64,000 bases of DNA from Leptospira stimsonii (lineage in GTDB: Bacteria; Spirochaetota; Leptospiria; Leptospirales; Leptospiraceae), in assembly GCF_003545875.1 (NCBI RefSeq), contig NZ_QHCS01000001.1, positions 1,561,159-1,625,158 on the forward strand, written 5' to 3'. Position numbers and translations under genes: made by a program. A model generated the notes under the pieces. It saw only the letters and a program-made list of their open reading frames with translations. It was not told the DNA's origin and made no database searches. Every line of letters begins with the position of its first letter. Position 1 is the first letter of the stretch. Positions 43,091 through 54,584 of this stretch are shown in pieces.

Positions 43091-43975
43091 ATGTTTGAAA
43101 AAATTTCAAGTAATCGCATTTCTTTTTTGATTCTCCTTGGATTTTATTCTTTCTGGAATCTAACGGTTTCTTTGAATGCAGAAGAATCTACATTCAAGTT
43201 TTATAATTCTTCTCGGTTGAAGGAAATATTGGAAAGGGGAGAACTGAGGGTCGCAGGGAATCAAGCGGACGAACCGTTTTATGTAGTCAATGCGAAAGAA
43301 GGATTTCCAGGTTTTGATTATGAATTGGGGAAGTTGTATGCGGATTTTCTGGGTGTAAAATTCAAATTCATTTCTTATCCAGAGTTTGCCGAATATGCGG
43401 AGGCGATCAAAAAAAAAGACGCTGATATCGCCCTTTCCGGAATCTCGAGCAATTTGGAAAGATCCAAAAAGGTTCGTTTCAGCTCGGCTTATCTGATCTC
43501 CACACCGGCCGCATTGATCCGAAAGACCGCTCTTCCTCCTCCTCCGGAAGGAAGTATCATCACGACTCAGAGTTTTAGAAGCATTCTCGACTTACAAGAC
43601 GTAAGCGGAGTCACCTTTGCGGTTCGTTCCTTTTCCAATCGTCACGAATACCTTCTTAAAAACTTTAAGAACAATCGAATCTTTACCTACGGAGATACTC
43701 CGTCCGCTTGGGAAGCCGTGAAAAATGGAACCGCAAATTGTCTTGTCGCCGATTCTTTTTATATCAAGGGAATTTTACTCAAAGACAAATCGGTCGCTTC
43801 GAATTTTCGACCTCTTTTGGAGCAAGTGCAGAGAGAAGATATAAGCGCCGCGTTTCCACTATCCGATCCCGTCTTCGTGCGGAATTTCGATTTTTTTATT
43901 TCGGAACTCACGCGCTCTGGCGCCTTACGAGAGTTAGAGGATAAGTATTTTAATAAATCGGATTGGGTTCCTTGA
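43091..43975 (+). CDS. Periplasmic solute-binding protein, family 3
   Basis: 294 residues with a signal peptide (hydrophobic to about residue 28, then LNAEES). The SBP_bac_3 fold is visible: 'GELRVAGNQADEPFYVV', 'GFDYELGKLYADFLGVKFKF', 'KDADIALSGISSNLERSKKV' and 'GVTFAVRSFSNRHEYLLK'. Such proteins bind amino acids for ABC uptake, or, when orphan, act as sensors or as MltF-like enzyme parts. No permease or ATPase gene is adjacent, and the next gene, convergent, is a lytic transglycosylase. MltF combines these same two domains in one protein, so a functional link is worth testing. Confidence 0.85.
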   Translation: MFEKISSNRISFLILLGFYSFWNLTVSLNAEESTFKFYNSSRLKEILERGELRVAGNQADEPFYVVNAKEGFPGFDYELGKLYADFLGVKFKFISYPEFAEYAEAIKKKDADIALSGISSNLERSKKVRFSSAYLISTPAALIRKTALPPPPEGSIITTQSFRSILDLQDVSGVTFAVRSFSNRHEYLLKNFKNNRIFTYGDTPSAWEAVKNGTANCLVADSFYIKGILLKDKSVASNFRPLLEQVQREDISAAFPLSDPVFVRNFDFFISELTRSGALRELEDKYFNKSDWVP

Positions 43976-44001
43976 GAGAATGTTGATCAAACCTCTCAAG
44001 G
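43970..44001. terminator. Bidirectional hairpin between convergent genes
   Basis: CCTTGAGAG (43970-43978) pairs with CTCTCAAGG (43993-44001) in a 9-bp stem with a 14-base loop. The stem includes the stop codon of the solute-binding gene and sits 14 bases from the end of the transglycosylase gene. There is little T run, so it is a candidate only. Confidence 0.45.
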
Positions 44002-44014
44002 ATTTCCGAACCTT

Positions 44015-44653
44015 CTAACGAAGATTGTTTGCGACTTCTTCTCTCAATTCTAAATAACGGGATTGGTTCGAGAGGATGATCTGATTGTATTCTGGAACCC
44101 CGCCCCAACGATCGACCGCGGCCGGTCCGGCGTTATAGGAGAGGAGGGCTTTTTCCGTGTTTCCCTTTCTCTGTTCCAAAAGATCGTTTAGATAGGAAAC
44201 ACCCAAGTGAATGTTCACTTCCGGTTTGTGGAGATCTTCTTCGGACGTTTTCCATCCTTCCTTTTTGGAAAGCCATGATGCTGTGCTCGGCATGATTTGC
44301 ATAAATCCGCGCGCACCCTTCGGGGAGCGAGCCGTTGCTTTGAATTCGGATTCAAGATGAATCAGCCCGATGAGAAGGCTTACCTTATCGCTGTCGGAGC
44401 AACGAAATGTGCAGGATTCGAGCTCCAATCTTCTGGATTCTTGGAGAATCACCTGGGAGAGCCTTTGGAGTGACTCTTTGGAAAGAGAAGGTCGGACCTC
44501 CAGGATATAGGTTTGAATGGTCTTGAGTTCGACGGTCTCTTCGTCGAGGAAGGTCGTTTTCTGACCCAATGCGCCTGCGAGGGGGGCAAGAACGAGTTGA
44601 AAGCTCAAAGGTAAGAGCAACCAAAGGAGATAACGAAATCGAAATCGGGTCAT
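44015..44653 (-). CDS. Lytic transglycosylase (SLT domain)
   Basis: 212 residues from the ATG at 44653, which begins a signal peptide (MTRFRFRYLLWLLLPLSFQL). The SLT domain has 'LIHLESEFKATARSPKGARG' with the catalytic Glu101, 'GFMQIMPSTASWL', 'NIHLGVSYLNDLL' and 'ALLSYNAGPAAVDRWGG'. It cleaves glycan strands with formation of 1,6-anhydro-MurNAc, remodelling peptidoglycan in the periplasm. The open frame reaches 44743, but the upstream part would cover the palindrome at 44692-44706 and lacks a start with a ribosome site. Confidence 0.88.
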   Translation of the reverse strand: MTRFRFRYLLWLLLPLSFQLVLAPLAGALGQKTTFLDEETVELKTIQTYILEVRPSLSKESLQRLSQVILQESRRLELESCTFRCSDSDKVSLLIGLIHLESEFKATARSPKGARGFMQIMPSTASWLSKKEGWKTSEEDLHKPEVNIHLGVSYLNDLLEQRKGNTEKALLSYNAGPAAVDRWGGVPEYNQIILSNQSRYLELREEVANNLR

Positions 44654-44691
44654 CTTGCGAAAATTCACTGGATGCCTCCGTAGATTCAAAT

Positions 44692-44706
44692 TTGTGCATT
44701 GCACAA
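44692..44706. promoter_or_regulatory. Perfect 15-bp palindrome upstream of the transglycosylase gene
   Basis: TTGTGCA-T-TGCACAA lies 38 bases upstream of the start at 44653. A single symmetric site at this distance looks like an operator for a dimeric regulator. No regulator gene is adjacent, so the protein is unknown. Confidence 0.55.
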
Positions 44707-45127
44707 TCTTAGGCCAGTTTTTTGGCGGTGCACCATGAGTCAAGGGATTCCTCTGTCCTTGGGAAGACTTTAGGAGACAGAAGTCGACTTTACGGAAGAG
44801 GGGTGTTTGTGTGAGTTCCTACGTTTCGGCGCGTTCTTAGGAAGAATCTGTTCTAAAAAGGGGAATTGTCCGGAGTTCCGTCCACTTTTCCCGCTTTTAA
44901 CCGGACCAAGCTTCGTCAGAAGATAAGATTTTTTCTTCAGGACCTGGAAATACGAATCCCCACTCCGTTTCTTTTCTCTTTTTCTCGTAACACCATTCCC
45001 CCCTGCGAGGGAAAAGTATGAGTTCCTACTTTTACAAAGCTCAGGAAGAGACCTTTTGGAAGGAGAATCAGGAAAAGATCTCTCCTTTTCGGAATTTGAT
45101 TCTTTTCTCAATTCGAAAACGAAGAAT
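44707..45127. other. Intergenic region with dispersed repeat copies
   Basis: Two GTGAGTTCCTAC-type copies lie at 44809-44826 and 45015-45034 (the second with TATGAGTTCCTAC). Between them GTCCGGAGTTCCGTCCAC (44870-44887) is a copy of the GGACGGAACTCCG motif. I see no gene between the transglycosylase and the metallo-hydrolase. Confidence 0.5.
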
Positions 45128-46255
<1,128 letters not shown>

Positions 46256-46274
46256 AAGGACTCCTAAAATTTGA

Positions 46275-47108
46275 TTAAGCGGCTTTTTTAGTGGAACTCA
46301 ATAATGCCAATTTCATAATTCCGAATAAGACTCCGTCGGAAAGAAATTTACGCAATCCTAAAAGGGACTTTGCGTCCATTCCGATCACATAACGAAGACG
46401 TCCCGAAGAACTATTCGCGGCTTTATAGATCACTTTTGCGACCGCCTCGGAAGAACTTGTCATCATCGCTTTCTCCATATTTTGGAAGACCGCGTTCGCG
46501 AATTGTTTGTATTCTTCCGGAGAATTTTCTAATGTAGAATCCGAAGATCGGCCTATAAAGTCCGTCGCAATCGCTCCAGGTTCTATGAGTTTCACTCTGA
46601 TTCCGAAAGGTTTGAGCTCGTATTGAAGAGATTCCGTGAATCCTTCCAAGGCCCATTTGGTTGCGTGGTAGAGGCTATAAAGAGGGAAGGTGATTCTTCC
46701 TCCCATGGATGCGACGTTGACGATGTTGCCTTTTTTATTCTTCCGAAAATGAGGAAGAATATTTCGAATCACATCCATCGCTCCGAAAACATTTGTATCG
46801 AACTGTCTCCGGATCTGTTCCTCGCTGGCTCCTTCGAACGGTCCAACAAGTCCGTAGCCCGCATTGTTTACTAGGACGTCGATATCACCAAAATGTTTGA
46901 TTCCGTCTTGGATCGCCTTTTGAATCGTTTCCGATCTTGTCACGTCCAAAGGAAGACAGATTAGATTCGGAAGATTCTGAAGTTCCTTTTCATTCTCGGG
47001 ATTTCTCATCGTTGCGATTACGTTCCAACCTTTTTTCTGAAAGTGTTTGGCGGCGGCTTTTCCGATTCCGGAAGAACATCCGGTGATCAATATGGTTTTT
47101 CGTTTCAT
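46275..47108 (-). CDS. Short-chain dehydrogenase/reductase
   Basis: 277 residues, classical SDR. The cofactor motif is 'ITGCSSGIGKAAA' (T-G-x-x-x-G-I-G), 'NNAGYG' stabilises the sheet, and the catalytic set is Ser134, Tyr147 and Lys151 ('YSLYHATK'). It oxidises or reduces an alcohol or ketone with NAD(P); the substrate is not readable. It is the first gene of an operon with the metallo-hydrolase and diverges from a TetR gene with three shared operators between, so its expression is probably induced by the TetR ligand. Confidence 0.9.
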   Translation of the reverse strand: MKRKTILITGCSSGIGKAAAKHFQKKGWNVIATMRNPENEKELQNLPNLICLPLDVTRSETIQKAIQDGIKHFGDIDVLVNNAGYGLVGPFEGASEEQIRRQFDTNVFGAMDVIRNILPHFRKNKKGNIVNVASMGGRITFPLYSLYHATKWALEGFTESLQYELKPFGIRVKLIEPGAIATDFIGRSSDSTLENSPEEYKQFANAVFQNMEKAMMTSSSEAVAKVIYKAANSSSGRLRYVIGMDAKSLLGLRKFLSDGVLFGIMKLALLSSTKKAA

Positions 47109-47129
47109 TCTTAGATTACTTCCTTTAAA

Positions 47130-47184
47130 TGACTTTGAGTCACTATATAATGACTTCCGGTCATATTAAAATGACCCAAAGTCA
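47130..47184. promoter_or_regulatory. Three TGAC-N5-GTCA operators, 21-bp spacing
   Basis: Three 13-bp sites lie at 47130-47142 (TGACTTTGAGTCA), 47151-47163 (TGACTTCCGGTCA) and 47172-47184 (TGACCCAAAGTCA). Centres are exactly 21 bases apart, two turns of B-DNA. They lie between the divergent SDR and TetR genes, so they are most likely the operators of that TetR protein. Confidence 0.85.
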
Positions 47185-47299
47185 TAGTCAAGATCAAAAA
47201 CGACGTTTAGAAATGGAAAAGGGGATTGTTTTTGTGGAGCGCGTTTTGATAGATGGAAAAGAAGAATCGGAAATTCAAAATCGATCCGAAAGAAACAGA

Positions 47300-47950
47300 A
47301 TGAAAACCCGGGCAGTAAAAGACGATGACAAGAAAGTTAAGAAAGAGCTTTTAATTCGGGCCGCGATCGCCTTATTCAACAAATCCTCTTTCGAAAAAAT
47401 ATCGATGGATCAGATCGCAAAAAAAGCGGGCGTTGCCAAAGGGACTCTCTATCTCTATTTTAGAACCAAAGAAGAGCTCTTTTTGGAAATTCATAGAACG
47501 GACTACGAGGTTTGGTTTGATTCTTTTTTAAACTTTCTTCGCTCCAAAAAGTCCGGGATAAACGCGGCAGAGCTTGCTTCTTGGATTACCGAATCCTTGC
47601 GGGAAAATCAGAGAGTGGTTCGTTTGATGGCGATCGGTTCCGCTCTTTTGGAAAAGAACGTTGCTTTTGAAAGCGCTCTTCAACTGAAAACTTCTGTTCG
47701 CAAACACGTTCTGGAAATTGTTCCGGAGCTCTGTAGAGTTCTGAAGTGGAAGAAGACGGAGGAGGGATTGAACTTTCTCACACATCTTCACGCACTGATC
47801 GTGGGACTCTGGCATCACGCGGAACCCGCTCCGATCGTTTCCAAGGTTCTTCAGTCTTCTTCCGATTTCGTCGTTTTCCAGATCGATTTTTTTCAAATCT
47901 TGGAGTCCGGGATCCGCGCGCTGGTTCTTGGTTCGCAGAAAGATTCTTAA
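47300..47950 (+). CDS. TetR/AcrR-family transcriptional regulator
   Basis: 216 residues from the ATG at 47300. The helix-turn-helix 'MDQIAKKAGVAKGTLYLYFR' follows 'LIRAAIALFNKSSFEKIS', and 'TKEELFLEI' closes it. The C-terminal domain is helical and of unknown ligand. The open frame extends back to 47129, which would include the three operators; that is unlikely, and an ATG at 47213 is the other possible start. It should repress the SDR-hydrolase operon and itself by binding the three TGAC-N5-GTCA sites; binding is inferred from position and symmetry only. Confidence 0.88.
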   Translation: MKTRAVKDDDKKVKKELLIRAAIALFNKSSFEKISMDQIAKKAGVAKGTLYLYFRTKEELFLEIHRTDYEVWFDSFLNFLRSKKSGINAAELASWITESLRENQRVVRLMAIGSALLEKNVAFESALQLKTSVRKHVLEIVPELCRVLKWKKTEEGLNFLTHLHALIVGLWHHAEPAPIVSKVLQSSSDFVVFQIDFFQILESGIRALVLGSQKDS

Positions 47951-47951
47951 A

Positions 47952-48050
47952 AAGTGTGAGTTCCTACTTTTTTCCATAGAATCCGACACTTCGAAAAGTC
48001 AAAATTCTTCTCTCCATTTTTGAAACGGCCGGTCTTCCGTCCAAACTTCT
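47952..48050 (-). repeat. GTAGGAACTC and GGACGGAA dispersed repeat copies
   Basis: On the minus strand AAAAAAGTAGGAACTCAC is at 47955-47972 and GTTTGGACGGAAGACCGG at about 48028-48046. They follow the TetR gene by a few bases. The pair resembles that at 8852-8960 and 44809-44890. Confidence 0.5.
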
Positions 48051-48184
48051 CAAAAAAGACTCACTTTTTCTCTACTGATTTCGAAATCAGTCGGAGTTTT
48101 TCAAAGATCGGCATGAGAATTCTCCTTTGATCCGCTATAGTTCTCGTTTCAAGCAAAAGAAGTGTGCTTAAAGGAGCGAAAAAT

Positions 48185-49036
48185 ATGACCGAAGAAACAA
48201 AACGACAGAAGCGGAATTTAAAACCGATCGACGCAAATCGACCCACTGTTCGAAAGATGGATTTTGAAAAAATGGGAGATCTCCCCGAACACTATTTCGC
48301 GGGAAATTCTTTTATCACGCATATCATCAACTCTTATCATATTCTTTTTCCCGAGGGAGAACGGTTTTTTATAAAAAGCGTCAAGGCGTTTTCGGATCAG
48401 GTGAAGGATCCGAAATTAAAAACTTCCATCCAAGCTTTCATAGGACAGGAAGTTCAGCATGGTAAAGAACACGAAAAAGTTTTGGAGGTTCTCGCAAAAC
48501 AAGGAAAGCCGGTGAGTCGTTTCGTTCGTTTTTTCGAATGGAGCGCGTTTCAAGTGATGCTTCCATTCTTTGAATTCTTCTTTGGAAAAAAATTGAAACT
48601 CTCCGTTACCGCCGGCATGGAACACTACACGGCTACGATGGGGGAAATCACACTGAGACATGGCTTTCACGAACACGCTTATGGAGAAATGAGAGATCTC
48701 CTTCTCTGGCACGCCTGCGAGGAAATAGAACACAAGTCGGTCGCGTATGATGTTCTGCAGACGGTTTCTAAAAGTTATCTCTTGAGAATTTTCGGATTCT
48801 TCCTCGCTTCCTGGATCTTTTGGGGATACGTCGCCTTTTTTCAACACTGGTTTATCATCACGGATCCGAACGTGGGTCTCAAAAAATATTTTCGGGATCT
48901 CAATGCTTCTCGACCTTTTGGGAGGATCCTCTTTACGGAAACGGCGAAGGCGTTCTTTCTCTATTTGAAACCGAGTTTTCATCCTGCCCAGACGGGAGGA
49001 TACGAACTTGCGAACAGAGCTCTCGCAACAATATAA
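48185..49036 (+). CDS. Putative metal-dependent hydrolase (PF10118 family)
   Basis: 283 residues from the ATG at 48185, which has AAGGAG 8 bases upstream. The family motifs are 'LPEHYFAGNSFITHIINSYH', 'FIGQEVQHGKEHEKVL' and 'HACEEIEHKSVAYDVLQTV'; the E-x-x-H pairs are the likely di-metal ligands of a four-helix, ferritin-like fold. A membrane helix is likely at 'IFGFFLASWIFWGYVAFF'. The biochemical substrate of this family is not established. It is a single gene. Confidence 0.82.
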   Translation: MTEETKRQKRNLKPIDANRPTVRKMDFEKMGDLPEHYFAGNSFITHIINSYHILFPEGERFFIKSVKAFSDQVKDPKLKTSIQAFIGQEVQHGKEHEKVLEVLAKQGKPVSRFVRFFEWSAFQVMLPFFEFFFGKKLKLSVTAGMEHYTATMGEITLRHGFHEHAYGEMRDLLLWHACEEIEHKSVAYDVLQTVSKSYLLRIFGFFLASWIFWGYVAFFQHWFIITDPNVGLKKYFRDLNASRPFGRILFTETAKAFFLYLKPSFHPAQTGGYELANRALATI

Positions 49037-49648
49037 TGAGAATGGAATGTAATTTTTTCTTAGGTTTTTTAAGTAAAAAATACGTTCAGGAGAATGGATC
49101 AAACGGAAGCGATTCTAATTCCGTTTGTTTCCACGCCTCGAAAAAACTTCTTTCTTATAGTTTGAATTCGAATGACATTTCGATTTTATTCTTTTGTATC
49201 GTTTCCGATCCGTCCTGAAATGAAGGACCAATTTCTCTCCCTCTTAACCAAGATTTTTTTTGAGAATACCCAAAGGAAGAAAACATTTCCGTATCAGACC
49301 GAATCCAAGCCGTCCGAGTATGCTTCCCAGAGACGAGGATTTTGCATTCCATTTTCTAAATAAGGGAGAATCCGAATGTTTCAATTTTCGATCCGGAACG
49401 TTTATAAGAGTTGAATTCCGTCCAAATCCATTGCCTATCCCTTAAGTCTCGTTTTTCTACGACGGGAGCCGTAAAGAAGATGGGGAAAAAATCGCTTATA
49501 ATCGATGAAACGTTCTAAATAAAATAATATTTCTGCGTTTTCCGGCTCGCATCCTTCGGATTTGATTCGTCTTTATGATTAATCTGTGGTAGAAACGTTC
49601 TACATTCTAAAAGTATAATAAAATTATATTGTCCGTAGGAGTCCAAAG
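49037..49648. other. Intergenic region, possibly with gene remnants
   Basis: About 610 bases without a convincing gene. A 61-codon frame at 49260-49445 starts MRIPKGRKHFRIRPNPS, which faintly resembles the opening of a PilZ domain, but it is too short and unsupported to call. The region ends in the AGGAG (49638-49642) that serves the TTG-started gene at 49649. Confidence 0.4.
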
Positions 49649-50926
49649 TTGAAGAACGAAGCAACGATTGATACTTTTCCAAGAGTAATGATTCTCGAAG
49701 ACGACGATCTCCTTCGAAATACGATGATTCACATGTCCAAAAAGATCGGTGTGGAATATTGCGAGGCCAAAGACGGAAAACAAGCTCTCTCGAAGGTGGA
49801 AGAATTTAAACCGGATGTTTTTTTCGTGGATCTGGAAATGCCGGTCATGGACGGGAAAGAATTTATTTCAAAGATGAAGGAGAATTCGCCAGAATCTCTA
49901 TTTGTCGTTATGACCGCACACTCGGAACCGCATACGATCATCGAAACGATGAATCTCGGCGTTTTTGATTACATCCTAAAGCCGATCGACGCGACACATT
50001 ACAAAGATCTACTAAAGCAGGTTTCGGAAGAGCTCAAAAGAAGAAGGGTCATTCAACTTTTCGAAGAAGAATCAAACCTTCGTTTAAAGGAGCAATTGGG
50101 TTGGGTTTCGTATAAGCGCTCAAGGGTCACCGATTTGGATTCGATGATCGAACTTTCGAGAACCACGCTCAATAACATCAAATACGCGCTCTTGAGCGGC
50201 GGTGGAATCGGAACTCTAATCAGTTTGGTAAAAATGATCAAGTCCTCTGCCAACAAAGTAGATTCAAATTACGTAATATCCTCCGATTTGGTCGATATGC
50301 TCTACGAGAGTAGCGATTACATCGAAAAAAACATCAATCGTCTCGAGGAAAGTTTAACCTTGTTACATAGGGAAGTAGCACCTCATTTGAAAAGAGTGAC
50401 GGTCTCCCATTTGATCGAAAAACTCACCGAACATTTTCAAACATTTTCATTGAATGAGAAGGAATATTTGGAAACGAAGGGGCTTACCTTTCGAATGCCG
50501 AATGTAAATCACAATCATTATCAGGATTCCGTAATGATCGATCTTGATTCCTTTCTTATGATTTTTTACGAACTCTTAGTGAATGCGTTGAAGTATTCGG
50601 ATAAAAACGGGGAAGTAGACGTTTACTTTTCTTCCAAGTCCGGTTTGTTCAATCTCTATGTAAAAAATAATTTCGATTCTAAATACCTTTCCGGAATTTC
50701 CGCCGAGCAAGAGTCGCTCGTGAAACAACCTTTTTACCGTTTGGCGAAATTCTTAGATGAGAGCGTAAAGACGGAAGGAGTTTTTTCCGGATTGGGTCTT
50801 ACCCTTGTTGATATCATCGCAAGAAAACACGGAGGTAGTTTCGGGATCAAAAACGTTACGGATCACACGATTTCCGATAAACCGGAAACCGTGGTTCTTG
50901 CGGCGATCACTTTGCCTGTTTGTTGA
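49649..50926 (+). CDS. Response regulator fused to a HATPase domain, no clear H-box
   Basis: 425 residues. Residues 10-125 are a receiver domain with Asp61 (FFVDLEMPVMDG), Thr89 and Lys111 (YILKPID). After a helical segment (about 130-260), residues 295-425 are a HATPase_c domain: N-box 'FYELLVNALKYSD' with Glu308 and Asn312, and 'FSGLGLTLVDIIARKHGG' as G-box. No standard histidine H-box (H-E/D-x-x) is visible in the helices, where a DHp domain would be. The protein could be a degenerate kinase, a phospho-responsive ATPase or use a divergent phospho-acceptor. The start is TTG at 49649 with AGGAG six bases ahead. No partner regulator is adjacent. Confidence 0.8.
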   Translation: MKNEATIDTFPRVMILEDDDLLRNTMIHMSKKIGVEYCEAKDGKQALSKVEEFKPDVFFVDLEMPVMDGKEFISKMKENSPESLFVVMTAHSEPHTIIETMNLGVFDYILKPIDATHYKDLLKQVSEELKRRRVIQLFEEESNLRLKEQLGWVSYKRSRVTDLDSMIELSRTTLNNIKYALLSGGGIGTLISLVKMIKSSANKVDSNYVISSDLVDMLYESSDYIEKNINRLEESLTLLHREVAPHLKRVTVSHLIEKLTEHFQTFSLNEKEYLETKGLTFRMPNVNHNHYQDSVMIDLDSFLMIFYELLVNALKYSDKNGEVDVYFSSKSGLFNLYVKNNFDSKYLSGISAEQESLVKQPFYRLAKFLDESVKTEGVFSGLGLTLVDIIARKHGGSFGIKNVTDHTISDKPETVVLAAITLPVC

Positions 50927-50966
50927 AGACCTTCGAGAATTCTTTCTAAGTCCCGAAGGTTTCTTC

Positions 50967-52930
<1,964 letters not shown>

Positions 52931-53590
52931 GGAATGCCTCTTTGAATGAGATTAAAGAATTCTTTCTCTTTTAGATGTCAGTCTTTTTTGGGAGTTCTAA
53001 AAAAAGAATGAATTTCTGAAACAAAAAAGTGGACGGAACTTCGACCCTTGGGCGGAAATTTGAGTTCTATAGGAAGGTTCCAAAGACGAAAGGAAGAATT
53101 GAAAGGTCTTTGATTCAATGGAAGAACGCTTGATTGAAGTTTTTTTGCTTCAGAAAACCCTTCCTTTTCTTCTTAGGAATAGAGGAAAAAAGAAGAATGA
53201 ATCCACCAGGATCGAATCGATTCCGACCAAATGAAAAATGAGAATTTGAAAAGAATAATCATAAAGTTAAGAAGTGTTTTTCCCAAAGGGAAAGAATCAG
53301 CAGTATGCACATAAGCTCATTTCGCCTCCATCCGAAACCGGATTGGAGAAGTCATTCGACGAACTTCCGGAAAATTTTGGAAAAAAATTTTCTTGGAGAG
53401 ACCACCAGAAGTAGATTATAGAAAAAACTGTTGTGGATGGAATTTTACAATCGGTTGGCTGTTCGGAAAATTCTTAGATCCTTTTCCCGAACAAGAGAAA
53501 TGAATTCCGTCTTTATGATTCTTTACTGACAAGAGCAGTCATGAGGTTCGGTTTCTTTTTGGAATTTCGGAACGCTTGCCGGAGAATTCT
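52931..53590. other. Intergenic region before the tandem array
   Basis: About 660 bases with no gene I can support. It contains a GTGGACGGAACTTCG copy (53031-53046) and a GAGTTCTATAGG segment like the GTAGGAACTC element. The rest has no recognisable motif and leads directly into the 57-bp tandem repeats. Confidence 0.45.
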
Positions 53591-54430
53591 GAGAGGTGTT
53601 TATACGAAGTTCGCCTAATCGCGAATGCGAGCTAGACATTTCACGATGAGGTGCAATTATACGAAGTTCGTTTAAACGTGAACGCGAGCTGGAGATTTCC
53701 GGTGACGCGCAATTATACGAAGTTCGCCTAAACGCGGGCGCGAGCTTGCTCCTTGCAAAGACGTGCAATTATCTGAAGTTCGCCTAAACGAGGGTGCAAG
53801 CTTGTCTTTTCACGGTGACGTGCAATTATACGAAGTTCGCCTAAACGCGGGCGCGAGCTGGACATTTCACGGTGACGCGCAATTATACGAAGTTCTCCTA
53901 ATCGCGAATGCAAGCTGGACATTTCACGGTGTCGTGCGATTATACGAAGTTCGTTTAAACGTGAACGCAAACTGGACATTTCCGGTGACGCGCAATTATA
54001 CGAAGTTCGTCTAAACACGGACGCGAGCCTGTCTTTTCACGGTGTCGTGCAATTATACGAAGTTCTCCTAATCGCGAATGCAAGCTGGACATTTCACGGT
54101 GTCGTGCGATTATACGAAGTTCGCCTAATCGCGAATGCAAGCTGGCCTTTTCACGGTGTCGCGCAATTATACGAAGTTCTCCTAATCGCGAATGCGAGCT
54201 GGACATTTCACGGTGTCGTGCAATTATACGAAGTTCGCCTAAACGCGAATGCAAGCTGGACATTTCACGGTGTCGTGCGATTATACGAAGTTTGCCTAAA
54301 CGAGAATGCGAGCCTGTCTTTTCATGGTGAGGTGCAATTATACGATGTTCTCCTAAACGCGGACGCAAACTGGACATTTCACGGTGTCGTGCAATTATAC
54401 GAAGTTCGCCTAAACGCAAACATTAGCCAG
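53591..54430. repeat. Array of fifteen 56-57-bp tandem repeats
   Basis: The block TATACGAAGTTC or a one- or two-base variant starts at 53601, 53658, 53714, 53770, 53827, 53884, 53941, 53997, 54054, 54111, 54168, 54225, 54282, 54339 and 54396. Spacing is 57 bases in 11 cases and 56 in three. Units differ by scattered substitutions. Most contain TTCGC-(6)-GCGAA and CACGG-TGTCG-TG type inverted repeats, so each could fold as one or two hairpins. Open frames run through the array on both strands because 57 is a multiple of three (19-residue pseudo-repeats), but there is no ribosome site, signal or known domain. I treat it as non-coding. Confidence 0.9.
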
Positions 54431-54584
54431 CACCGTTCCCGTCTTGCCCGAAGGTTTCACTAAAGGGTCAAAAGAAAGAAAAATCAGCTTCTTTCATCGA
54501 GAAAGGCATGAATCCGCGTTGGGCGGGAAAGAAAATTTATGTTTTTCACTTGCGAAAAATAAAAAAAAGCCCGATTCTTAGGAT

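Noticed and set aside
47129..47299. N-terminal extension of the TetR protein from 47129
   Set aside because: It would cover three symmetric operator sites, and the TetR fold begins well after 47300.
49260..49445. Small PilZ-like gene
   Set aside because: Only the R-x-x-x-R-like opening fits; too short, no ribosome site and no continuing domain.
53601..54408. loxP-like half-sites (TATACGAAGTT)
   Set aside because: Eleven bases agree with a loxP arm, but there is no 8-bp spacer with a second inverted arm and no recombinase gene; coincidence within a repeat.
53591..54430. CRISPR array
   Set aside because: The 57-base units are contiguous and all parts are similar; there are no unique spacers and no cas genes nearby.
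53591..54430. Repeat protein with 19-residue units on either strand (for example 54047-54463 plus, 53955-54419 minus)
   Set aside because: A period of 57 keeps both strands open by arithmetic. There is no ribosome site or signal, and the three 56-base steps break a continuous frame.
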